Source of the DNA: Opitutaceae bacterium TAV5
GTDB taxonomy: Bacteria > Verrucomicrobiota > Verrucomicrobiia > Opitutales > Opitutaceae
DNA length: 64,000 nt
Reading direction: 5' to 3'
Assembly (NCBI GenBank): GCA_000242935.3
Contig: CP007053.1
Location: 124,001 to 188,000, forward strand
Shown: positions 31,846 through 39,442 of the stretch, in pieces
Layout: the number at the start of each line of letters is the position of its first letter
How positions within the stretch are numbered: position 1 is the first letter of the stretch
Notes under the pieces: model-generated
What the model was told of the DNA's origin: nothing
Databases searched by the model: none
What the model saw: the letters and a program-made list of their open reading frames with translations, nothing else
Position numbers and translations under genes: made by a program

Positions 31846-32712
31846 ATGAGACTCCGCGTTCTCCACCGCACCTCCTATGTCTATGGCGAGCCGGTCCGCG
31901 AGAGCTTCAATGAAGCCCGCCTCCAGCCCGTCACCGCCGATGGTCAGGTGTGTCACCATTTCCTGCTGAAAATCCTGCCGTCCACGCGGCTCACCCATTA
32001 CCTCGATTTTCATCTCAACTACGTCCACCTCTTCGAGATCACCGAGCCGCACACCCGGCTCGAAGTCGAGGCCACCTCGGTCGTCACCACCGGCAACGGC
32101 CACCGGCTCGCCGAAGATCTCGTCACCACGCCGCTCGCGGAGATGGAAGCCTGTTCGCGCCTCGAACGCTGCTACGATTTCATGCAGTCGAGCCACTTTG
32201 TGGACATCTCGGCCGAAGCCTGGCGTTTCGGTCTCGATGCCACTGTCGGCATCACCGACGCCTGGCAGGCTGCGCAGGCCGTGCTGCGTGCCATCCACCG
32301 CGGTTTCACCTACACGCCCGCCGCCACGCACGTCCACACGCACATGCGCGACGTGCTGCGCGACCGTCGCGGCGTCTGCCAGGATTTCGCGCACGTCATG
32401 CTCGGCGTCTGCCGCTCGCTGAAAATCCCGGCCCGCTACGTCAGCGGTTACCTTTACAACGGCCCCGAAGACCAGCTTCGCGGCGCCCAGGCCAGCCATG
32501 CCTGGGTGGAGGTTTACCTGCCCGGCCATGGCTGGCGCGCCCTCGATCCCACCAACGGGTCCCAGCCCGACGAGCGTTACATAAAAATCGCCGTCGGCCG
32601 GGATTACTCCGACGTCTCCCCGCTCAAGGGCACCTACCGCGGCACCGGCGAACGCAAGCTCACTGTCGAGGTCCTCGTCACCGATCTCGACCCCGTGCCC
32701 GTCGCCGGCTGA
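31846..32712 (+). CDS. Transglutaminase-like cysteine protease family protein
   Basis: 288 residues from ATG at 31,846. The N-terminal MRLRVLHRTSYVY region is the bacterial transglutaminase-associated domain. The core has the catalytic triad in RGVCQDFAHVMLGVCRSL (Cys), ASHAWVEVYLPGHGW (His) and ALDPTNG (Asp). It is the third member of the ATP-grasp/alpha-E/transglutaminase trio, which the literature predicts to build or trim peptide modifications. No Anbu-type peptidase gene is present in the window; a trypsin-like protease follows instead. Confidence 0.93.
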   Translation: MRLRVLHRTSYVYGEPVRESFNEARLQPVTADGQVCHHFLLKILPSTRLTHYLDFHLNYVHLFEITEPHTRLEVEATSVVTTGNGHRLAEDLVTTPLAEMEACSRLERCYDFMQSSHFVDISAEAWRFGLDATVGITDAWQAAQAVLRAIHRGFTYTPAATHVHTHMRDVLRDRRGVCQDFAHVMLGVCRSLKIPARYVSGYLYNGPEDQLRGAQASHAWVEVYLPGHGWRALDPTNGSQPDERYIKIAVGRDYSDVSPLKGTYRGTGERKLTVEVLVTDLDPVPVAG

Positions 32713-32731
32713 ATCCCGTGACCAGGGAAAA

Positions 32732-32796
32732 GTGGCACGGGCATCCCTGCCCGTGAACGTTGCCTCTCCGCGTGGCGCGGGCGTCTCGCCCGCTTC
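32732..32796. repeat. REP-like palindromic element (copy 3)
   Basis: GTGGCACGGGCATCCCTGCCC followed 20 bp later by GTGGCGCGGGCGTCTCGCCC: two hairpin units of the family seen at 11,726 and 25,635, shorter here and without the internal GCGCGGAGCGCC part. Located after the transglutaminase stop. Confidence 0.7.
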
Positions 32797-32868
32797 CGGT
32801 TTGTCCGCATTTGAAGATTTACCTCGCGCGTGCAGACGTTATTCACCGAGCCGTTCCGCTTCCCTCTC

Positions 32869-34911
32869 ATGCGATCCGCCCCGCATTCCCATTTTCTCCG
32901 GGTCAGAACCCTCTGTTCCCTTGCCCTGCTGCTCCTCGCTGCCCGGCTGCATGGCCAGACCGCCGAAGAAATCCTCACGACGAGCCAGACACTCTACATC
33001 AACTCCGACAGCCTTTCGCTGCATGTCGTCTCGGCCCATTTCACCACCCGCAACCGCGACCAGGAGGCAACGGACGAAAAACCGTCCCGCCCCGTCCGCA
33101 ACAACCGCCTCCTCCGCACCGAATACCCCTCGCGATGGCTGATGCTGGAGCAGACCGTCAAGGACGACGGCCAGCCCGAAAGCAACACCGTCGGCATCCT
33201 CTCGCGCAGCCCCTCCTTCCCACCCGTCAGCGGCACCCTCTCCGGCACGGCCAACCGCACCCGGACCCTCACCAACGCCTCGTTCACGTCGCGACTCGAC
33301 CGGGTCAGGCATGCCCTCCTCCCCTCTTCCTGGTGGCGGTCCGAAAGCGATGAAAAACCGGTCGCCCTCCAGTCCGTCGAAAAACGCCGGGACATCTCCC
33401 GCGACGGTTACACGGCCTGGCAGATTTCCGGCTACGACGAAACCACCCGTTACTGGTACCTGCTCACGATCAACAAGGACAACCACCAGATAGAACGCAG
33501 CATCGCCCGGCGCGAGATCCTCCCTCGCCCCGGGTCCGACACCGGAAACAGCAAGCCCGACGACGATCTGTTCGCCGCCACCGACAGCGATCGCTCTCCT
33601 CCCGCCAAAAGCACCGATTTCGAAATCGTCGAGACTGTCTTTTTCCGGCAGGAATTTAACCCCGCCCTCGACAAGGCGTCGTTCACCGCCAGCACCGCCG
33701 CCAGGGAAATCCCCGTCCTCGACAAGGCCGATATCGGCCGCCTCACCGACAACCGCAACCTGATCACCGCCGCCCTCGGGATCGACCAGCCCCCCGCACC
33801 CGACTCCGCCAGCGATGCGGTCGCCGGTAACGACGGCGACGACGCCTCCGGCACTCCCGGGAAAAAAGGCGGCAAGGCCGCGTCGCGTACCCGCAACGAA
33901 ACCCCCGCCAGCCAACTCCTCTCCCCCGAACAGATGGCCGGCATCGTGCTCATCCAGTCCAACGACGGCGCCGCCACCGGGTTCATGACGAAGCTGCGCG
34001 GCGTCGATTTTATCGTCACCAATCTCCACGTTCTCAGCGGCAGCGAAGGTCTCACCTTCCGCAATCTTCGCGGAGAGACCATCGCCGTGGGCCCGGCCTT
34101 CGGCGCGGTCGGCAGCGACATCGCGCTCCTCCGCATCGAGAAAGCCGAAGGCTCCCTCTCCGCCTCGCCCGACGTGATGAAAACCGCCAAGATCGGCGAC
34201 AAGGTCGTCGTGGTGGGCAACCGGCTCGGCAGCGGCGTGGCGACGCAGGTGAGCGGACTCATCCAGGGCGTCGGCCCCACCCTCGTCGAGGTCAACGCCA
34301 CCTTCCAGCCCGGCAACAGCGGCAGCCCCATCTTCAACCTCACCACCGGCGAAGTGATCGGCGTCGCCTCCTACGCCGAGACGCGCAAGATCAACATCGA
34401 AGCCACCTACGGCACCGCCGCCCGCAAGTCCGCCAGCTCCGACACCGAAATTGAAAAACGCTGGTTCGGTTACCGGATCGATTCCGTAAAAAAATGGGAG
34501 TCGCTCGACCTCGACGAATTCAACCGCCAGGCCGCGCGCATCGCCGAATTTCGTGAATTCTCCGAATCCCTGCTCGAACTCGTCCAGTTCCGGTTCGGCT
34601 CCGCCCGCCTCCATCCGCGCCTCTCCGCGCTCTTCTACAATTACGAAGACCAGTGCCGCCGGATGGCCGGCAACCGGCGCGGCCTCATGAGCGAAACCCA
34701 GAGCTTCCTGCGCACCGTGCGCAGCCTCGCCGAAGCCTCCTCACGCGAACTCAAGCCGGAAACGTTCTACGACTACTACCGCACCTGCCAGTACTGGGAA
34801 AACAGCATCACCGCCCAAAAGGAGTTCCGCAGCCGTCTCGTCGAAGCCCTGAAACAGTACGAGGCCAACGCCAGCGTCATCGTCTCCCGACTCAGCAGCG
34901 GCGGCCGGTAA
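32869..34911 (+). CDS. Exported trypsin-like serine protease with helical C-terminal domain
   Basis: 680 residues from ATG at 32,869; a GTG at 32,830 is in frame but lies before the signal peptide (LCSLALLLLAARLHGQ). Residues about 25-300 form a domain of unknown function with Ser/Asp/Arg-rich linkers. Residues about 350-510 are a trypsin/HtrA-like peptidase: VDFIVTNLHVL (catalytic His), GSDIALLRI (Asp), FQPGNSGSPIFNL (Ser). No PDZ domain is visible; a long helical tail ends the protein. It lies after the transglutaminase with a REP-like element between, so an operon is uncertain. Confidence 0.88.
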   Translation: MRSAPHSHFLRVRTLCSLALLLLAARLHGQTAEEILTTSQTLYINSDSLSLHVVSAHFTTRNRDQEATDEKPSRPVRNNRLLRTEYPSRWLMLEQTVKDDGQPESNTVGILSRSPSFPPVSGTLSGTANRTRTLTNASFTSRLDRVRHALLPSSWWRSESDEKPVALQSVEKRRDISRDGYTAWQISGYDETTRYWYLLTINKDNHQIERSIARREILPRPGSDTGNSKPDDDLFAATDSDRSPPAKSTDFEIVETVFFRQEFNPALDKASFTASTAAREIPVLDKADIGRLTDNRNLITAALGIDQPPAPDSASDAVAGNDGDDASGTPGKKGGKAASRTRNETPASQLLSPEQMAGIVLIQSNDGAATGFMTKLRGVDFIVTNLHVLSGSEGLTFRNLRGETIAVGPAFGAVGSDIALLRIEKAEGSLSASPDVMKTAKIGDKVVVVGNRLGSGVATQVSGLIQGVGPTLVEVNATFQPGNSGSPIFNLTTGEVIGVASYAETRKINIEATYGTAARKSASSDTEIEKRWFGYRIDSVKKWESLDLDEFNRQAARIAEFREFSESLLELVQFRFGSARLHPRLSALFYNYEDQCRRMAGNRRGLMSETQSFLRTVRSLAEASSRELKPETFYDYYRTCQYWENSITAQKEFRSRLVEALKQYEANASVIVSRLSSGGR

Positions 34912-35004
34912 GGCAACCGCAACCGCCGGCCGGCTGGCCCGATCCACGCCCGCAGCCCCGCCACGCCCGGACTCTCCTCGTACCCGTGTACCGGATGTGT
35001 TTGA

Positions 35005-35082
35005 TTTTACACAAAGGCCGCAAAGATCGCAAGGAATTGCCAGTTATCTCCTTCGCGTCCTTTGCGGCCTTCGTGTAAAAAT
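35005..35082. repeat. Intergenic inverted-repeat element, 'ACACAAAGGCCGCAAAG' family (copy 2)
   Basis: The left arm TTTTACACAAAGGCCGCAAA and the right arm TTTGCGGCCTTCGTGTAAAA are near-perfect reverse complements around a 38-bp spacer. It matches the element at 3,643-3,742 and sits between convergent genes, where it could end transcription in both directions. Confidence 0.7.
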
Positions 35083-35105
35083 CCGGAAGCCTTGGGGTCC
35101 TTCCA

Positions 35106-36017
35106 TCAGTTCCGCGCCTGCCGCGACTGACGCTGCTGCTGCTGCCGGGCCTCGCGCATCTTCTGGTTGACGACCTCGCGCGCCTGCTGCTCCACCTGAT
35201 ACTGCTTCAGCGCCGCCACCTGGCCGGACGTGAGCACGCCCTGCGCCTGGGTGATCACCTGGTCGGTGATCTCGCGCGTGTTGTTCTGCGCCATGATGGT
35301 GACCAGTTGCTGCGCCTGGCTGCTGGTCAGCGGCGCGTTTGAATAGGAGAGACTCTCGCTGATCCGGTTGACCGTGCCGCGCTGGGGCTGGGTCGCGTTG
35401 TAATTCTCGTACTGGGAGTACGCGGCATCGCCGATCGCCGCCTTGATCGAGGCATCGACTTCGGACTGCGTGGACTGGACGAGTTGCCGGAGTTCCTCCC
35501 GGTTTTCACGAGGATTGAGTCCCTGGGACTGGGCTGTGGCGAACACATCCATGGCCGCGTTCTGCCGCTCGATCATCAGGTCCTTGAGCGCGTTGAGCTT
35601 GTCTGCCGGAAGATTGAGTTCCTTGAAAAGGCCGGCGTACCGGCGATCCAGATCCGCCCGCTGGCGCAGGCGCATGGCCTCGGCGAATTCCGGGTCTTTC
35701 ATCAACTCGGTCATGCGGGCACCAAAATTGCCGGGACCACGCCGGAAACCGCGCTCCTCCGTGCCTTCGCCAACGGCATCCGGGGAGACCGGCTGATCCT
35801 CTTCCTGGACCACATCGGCAGCCGGAGCCGCAGTGGCGGCATGGTCGAGGTAGGCCTTGGCCGCAGTCTTGTCGATCGCAGCCACCTGGGTGACATTGAC
35901 CTGGGCCTGCGAACGGAGGTCCTGGATCTGAAAGTACTGGCTGACCGCCACGCCGGCACCGGCGAGCGTCGTGAGGAGAAAGAAACCGACCAGATAGTTT
36001 TTGCGTGAGGGGCTCAT
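35106..36017 (-). CDS. Membrane-anchored helical protein of unknown function
   Basis: 303 residues from ATG at 36,017. A single N-terminal membrane segment (YLVGFFLLTTLAGAGVAV) is followed by a largely helical extracytoplasmic region with many Arg, Gln and Glu and a Gln/Arg-rich C-terminus (REARQQQQRQSRQ). No catalytic motif is recognised. The topology and composition resemble membrane-tethered Spy/heavy-metal-resistance-like helical proteins, but this is a weak analogy. Convergent with the protease gene, separated by an inverted-repeat element. Confidence 0.78.
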   Translation of the reverse strand: MSPSRKNYLVGFFLLTTLAGAGVAVSQYFQIQDLRSQAQVNVTQVAAIDKTAAKAYLDHAATAAPAADVVQEEDQPVSPDAVGEGTEERGFRRGPGNFGARMTELMKDPEFAEAMRLRQRADLDRRYAGLFKELNLPADKLNALKDLMIERQNAAMDVFATAQSQGLNPRENREELRQLVQSTQSEVDASIKAAIGDAAYSQYENYNATQPQRGTVNRISESLSYSNAPLTSSQAQQLVTIMAQNNTREITDQVITQAQGVLTSGQVAALKQYQVEQQAREVVNQKMREARQQQQRQSRQARN

Positions 36018-36257
36018 AGTTGGAACGGACAGATTGCAAGGAGACGCGAAGCCGTTGCGCAAGGTTACAGCGGACCCTGCCCTGTCCGTTCGTCTCCCCC
36101 CTTTCATCCGCGCAGGATGACGGAGTCATGGCTGCTTCGTCGCAGTCGGCAACCGGCACGAAAAACGGGAAAAAACCATTTCCCTCTTGCCAGACCGAAA
36201 ACCGACCGCGTAGTAACGCCCCTCTTCCATCGGTGGCCTGCCACCGGCGGAAGCAAC

Positions 36258-36296
36258 GGGTTGATAGCTCAATGGTAGAGCAGCGTCCTTTTAAGA
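36258..36296 (+). pseudogene. 5' fragment of tRNA-Lys (anticodon UUU)
   Basis: GGGTTGA acceptor strand, TA, D stem GCTC/GAGC with loop AATGGTA, A, anticodon 5' strand GCGTC and loop CTTTTAA are all intact. The 3' anticodon strand should read GACGC but the sequence continues GAGAAGTAG, and no T arm or acceptor 3' strand follows. The break directly after the anticodon loop is a typical tyrosine-recombinase crossover point, so this is most likely a chromosomal remnant at the edge of an integrated element. Confidence 0.75.
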
Positions 36297-36871
36297 GAAG
36301 TAGTGACCTTTTCACTACATTTCAGGTCAATTCAACACGTTTCAGTTACCCCACTTGCGGAATTTGATCTTTCCCCGATTTTTCACAGAATTGCCCGTTT
36401 TTCCATGCATTCCGGCCCAAAACTGTGAAATGGGCTGTGAAAAAACGACGTATTTCTGTTTCCATTACAGACCAGCATGAACCCTGCAACCAGGTCGGTT
36501 TTGTCCCGAAAAGCCGAACCGGTTATCAACAGGTTACACGATTTCCGGGTATCGAAAGTCCGTCAAGGCCGCTGCTCTTTCGAGGGTTCCAAAAGATCCT
36601 CATCCGGCTCAAATCCTGACCTTTTGTTTACGGATCGCTTCGCCCCCCCCTTCCATTTGACAGCCCTGAAAAAATAACCCGCCTTGTCTCCACACCCTGC
36701 CCAGGTTCTCGCTTTGTACTCTGTCCCGTGCGTGCTGTTCCGGGTTGCCCAAAGCCACGGATACCGGACGCATTCCCTGATACCTCCCCATCCCCGGGCC
36801 AGCCACATGTCATAGCCTTTCGGGACAGGAGGAAGCACTTGAGGAAGACATCCCGGGATTACCGGCCTGCG
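36297..36871. other. Region after tRNA remnant without a convincing gene
   Basis: About 575 bp, lower GC than the preceding genes. Only short overlapping reading frames without recognisable domains are present. It has direct and inverted short repeats near 36,300-36,330 (AGTAGTGACC / TTTTCACTAC), which could be recombinase arm sites. Confidence 0.4.
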
Positions 36872-37108
36872 CTAAAGCCACTCCGTCAATTCCTCACGGA
36901 GCCGCTCGGGATATTCGGTATACAGCCAGTCACCATAAAGCCTTGCCCCCGGATGAGGCTTTTTGCCGGCAGGTCCCCGGGTTCTGCCGTAAGCGGCGTT
37001 GAGGATCTGTCGATACTCCTTGGTCACTCCTCCGGGAAACGGTTGCGGTTTTTCATTCGTGGTTCGTCCGGCCAATCGGCATTTCAGCCACATTCGCTGA
37101 CAGTCCAT
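36872..37108 (-). CDS. Small hypothetical protein
   Basis: 78 residues from ATG at 37,108. The sequence TKEYRQILNAAYGRT then GARLYGDWLYTEYPERL reads like a compact helical protein, with more natural composition than neighbouring frames. I do not recognise a family. It stands alone in a decayed region near the island edge, and could be a truncated remnant. Confidence 0.35.
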   Translation of the reverse strand: MDCQRMWLKCRLAGRTTNEKPQPFPGGVTKEYRQILNAAYGRTRGPAGKKPHPGARLYGDWLYTEYPERLREELTEWL

Positions 37109-37400
37109 GCCACTGTGACAGAAATAATCTTACCAGATTGTTATCTGCCGCTTCAACGCAAGTGAACACGCGGCAGACACCATATTGCCCCATGATTCGC
37201 AGCTCCCGGATAGCCCGTATTGCCGGTTGGGCGACAATCAGGCGCGACCAAGTTTCAGTTTGCCGTTGCCGTACTCGTAATGCTGTCACCGGAAAAGCCG
37301 AGAGTTAATGGAGGAAAAGAGCCATCACCTCTGCTTTGAGCGCTGCCGATTCAGCCCTCCCCCTGCCACCTTCAGGCAGGCTCATCGGTTTTCACTTCGA

Positions 37401-37622
37401 TCAACGGCTGCGGAGGCTGACGGACACACGCCGCGCCCTGATCAGCAGCGCCTCGGCCACCCGCTCCTCCGCTTCTGTCGTCGCCGGGATCGGAGATATA
37501 GGCACAACATCCTTGTTGACAGTATGTTGCTTCATATCCATCACACCGTCCCTGTACACGGTTTCCCACGCATACCACGGGATTTCGTCGATGTTGCCGT
37601 CTTTTGTAACTTCTTCTTGCAT
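37401..37622 (-). CDS. Small hypothetical protein, possibly decayed
   Basis: 73 residues from ATG at 37,622. The acidic N-terminal half (MQEEVTKDGNIDEIPWYAW) and a helical Glu/Ala/Arg segment (EAEERVAEALLIRARRV) look protein-like. After the stop, another frame continues with plausible sequence (QPLIEVKTDEPA), so a frameshift near 37,430 is possible. No family recognised. Confidence 0.35.
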   Translation of the reverse strand: MQEEVTKDGNIDEIPWYAWETVYRDGVMDMKQHTVNKDVVPISPIPATTEAEERVAEALLIRARRVSVSLRSR

Positions 37623-38123
37623 GTTATCTTTATGAGATTACAGGGGCGAAAGGCTCCCGCAGAGATTTTTTCCTTAACTATCTGATTCCGTTAATCTTTA
37701 GCCCATTATTTCTATTTCCGGCCAAGCCACCAAACCCCGGAAAAGGAAAAAATCTCCGCCAGCCAGGCCAGACCGTAACCCGAATCGGCAGGAGGGCCAA
37801 CACCCCACATATGCCTTTTCCAGAAAACCCCACCTGTCCGTATCTCCACTCCACCGAGGGCTGTCCTGCCTTTCTGATGCCTGGACATCCGGCTATACAT
37901 CATGATGTTGGCATTGCTCCGGTAAACCGGACGTCAGGCCAGCGCTTCTTCAGCCCCCGGAACATGCTGTTCGCTTTCCGCAAGTTCTCTTTCCCGCCGG
38001 CACGGCCGAGCGCGTTGATCTGATCTATCGTAGAAACTGATCCGACTTTGTCTGTATTTTCGTTCATATTTGGTGACTTACGCTACTTCAATGTAACATC
38101 TGGTAACAAGTTGAGAAACAGTA
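37623..38123. other. 500-bp stretch without a convincing gene
   Basis: AT-richer than the core region. Short frames occur on both strands (for example 37,712-37,903 minus) but none has a recognisable domain or clear ribosome binding site. Confidence 0.4.
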
Positions 38124-38438
38124 TTACTGACGAGACGACGTCTCAGACTGGCCTGCGCTGACTTTCGCGTCCTCGATGCGCTTTTTCATCTCGGCCAGGA
38201 GATCCATGGCGGCCTTGGAACTCCAGGCGAAACTCGATCCGTCGCCGAGCCAGTCGATGCCGACCACAAAACGGGCGCGCCAGCCGATGCGGATCAGGCC
38301 CGCCCGCGTCTTCACCAGCCACCACAGACCGGTTTTATCCCGGCTGCCCCGATTCGAGGTCGTAAAGCATGCGCCAGATGCGATCCAGCTAGCCACTCTC
38401 CACCACCTGCAAGGGCGTCGGACTGTCAAAGGCTGCAT
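38124..38438 (-). pseudogene. Remnant gene downstream of the sigma/kinase operon
   Basis: The C-terminal part (KTGLWWLVKTRAGLIRIGW, ARFVVGIDWLGDGSSF, SKAAMDLLAEMKKRIEDAKV) reads as coding. Upstream the same frame is Trp/Arg-rich nonsense, while a different frame gives IWRMLYDLESGQPG ending just before the good part. This points to a frameshifted gene whose intact length was greater. It follows the 77-residue gene of the kinase/sigma operon on the same strand. Confidence 0.45.
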
Positions 38439-38503
38439 CGGGTTGTTTCAGCCAGCGACCGACCCGCCCCGGCCAGCCATCAGTGCCCGCCGCCCCCGGA
38501 TTT

Positions 38504-38737
38504 TTACCGTTCTTCAAAAATGGCTGCGGCGAGCCGGGTTCGCAGTCGCTCCTTCAGGACACGATGTCCCGTGGAAAGCTGAAACGCCTCCAGCACATGC
38601 CAGGCCTGCCGCAGCCCTCGCAGGCTCTCGTCGGCAAGGAGCATTTCCAGCGTCTCCGGAGCCGGACCGGCGGGGGAACCGGCAGACGGGGCAGACTGAA
38701 CAGGAGAACCGGACGAGCGTGATGGTTTCGCATTCAT
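38504..38737 (-). CDS. Small hypothetical protein coupled to ECF sigma factor
   Basis: 77 residues from ATG at 38,737, overlapping the sigma-factor stop by 4 bp, so translational coupling is likely. It has a Ser/Pro/Ala-rich N-terminus and a helical C-terminal half (SLRGLRQAWHVLEAFQL then KERLRTRLAAAIFEER). No transmembrane segment and no zinc-binding anti-sigma motif are present. Its position suggests a partner or regulator of the sigma factor, but this is inferred only from gene order. Confidence 0.6.
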   Translation of the reverse strand: MNAKPSRSSGSPVQSAPSAGSPAGPAPETLEMLLADESLRGLRQAWHVLEAFQLSTGHRVLKERLRTRLAAAIFEER

Positions 38738-39396
38738 TGTGGATACTCCTCCGTGAGGGTTTTCCGGGCGGCGATCTCCCGGAGTTTTTGCATCGCCTTG
38801 TAAACCGAGTTGTCCACCACCCCGCGCTTCACGCCCAGCCGGATGGCCACGTCGGCGGGTGGGTTGCCGGCGAGTTTGACCAGCTCGAAAATCATGAACA
38901 TGCGCGGCGAAATCCCGTTGCGCAGCTCCGCCAGCAAGGTACCCAGAAGGGCGATACGGAAGGCGTCCTGTTCATCCCGGTCGAGCCCGGGCCCGGCCAT
39001 GCCGGTGGCGTCGGTCGCGGGCGGCAGGGCGATGCCTTCTTCCGCGAGCCTTTCCAGGGAATCGTGCTTTCCCTGATGCCGGTGCCGGCGAATGTGATCG
39101 GCCACACGGCGCTGGCACACGGTGGTCAGGAATTGCCGGAAGCGTCCCCTGCCGGGATCGAGTGCGAATGTTTCACTTCCCCGGACAATGGACACAAACA
39201 CCGTCATGACCACGTCGCCCAGGTCGTGCTCCGGCAGCGCGTGCCAGCCATGACGGCGAAAGGCCGACTGCACGCAGATGCGCACCGCATAGTGGTACAG
39301 ATCGAAAAACTCTTCCCATGCCGCTTCCCATGATTGCGGCATGTCGTGCCGCTTCAGGCGGTCGATGACGGTTTCAGGTGTGTCGGGAAACGGCAT
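38734..39396 (-). CDS. ECF-type sigma-70 family RNA polymerase sigma factor
   Basis: 220 residues from ATG at 39,396. Region 2 is visible as HDLGDVVMTVFVSIV followed by FRQFLTTVCQRRVADHIRR, the -10 recognition helix. Region 4 is the C-terminal HTH (NPPADVAIRLGVKRGVVDNSVYKAMQKLR). The protein belongs to the ECF sigma group that in Planctomycetota and Verrucomicrobiota is encoded beside Ser/Thr kinases. It is 46 bp downstream of the kinase gene on the same strand. A bipartite motif shared with two other local sites ends 13 bp before its start codon. Confidence 0.88.
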   Translation of the reverse strand: MPFPDTPETVIDRLKRHDMPQSWEAAWEEFFDLYHYAVRICVQSAFRRHGWHALPEHDLGDVVMTVFVSIVRGSETFALDPGRGRFRQFLTTVCQRRVADHIRRHRHQGKHDSLERLAEEGIALPPATDATGMAGPGLDRDEQDAFRIALLGTLLAELRNGISPRMFMIFELVKLAGNPPADVAIRLGVKRGVVDNSVYKAMQKLREIAARKTLTEEYPQ

Positions 39397-39408
39397 GGCT
39401 CAGGTCTC

Positions 39409-39435
39409 TTTCGCCCCTCACGCAAAAATCTCTCG
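39409..39435 (-). promoter_or_regulatory. Bipartite motif CGAGAGATTTT-N10-GCGAAA, copy upstream of sigma gene
   Basis: On the minus strand CGAGAGATTTT is followed after exactly 10 bp by GCGAAA, 13 bp before the sigma-factor ATG. Two further copies with identical spacing lie at 41,060 and 41,562. It may be a promoter recognised by the sigma factor or a dispersed repeat. Confidence 0.45.
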
Positions 39436-39442
39436 GGGACAG

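Noticed and set aside
36258-36420. Group I intron in a tRNA-Lys gene
   Set aside because: No P3-P7 core-like elements are seen and no tRNA 3' half follows within several hundred bases, so an insertion break is more likely.
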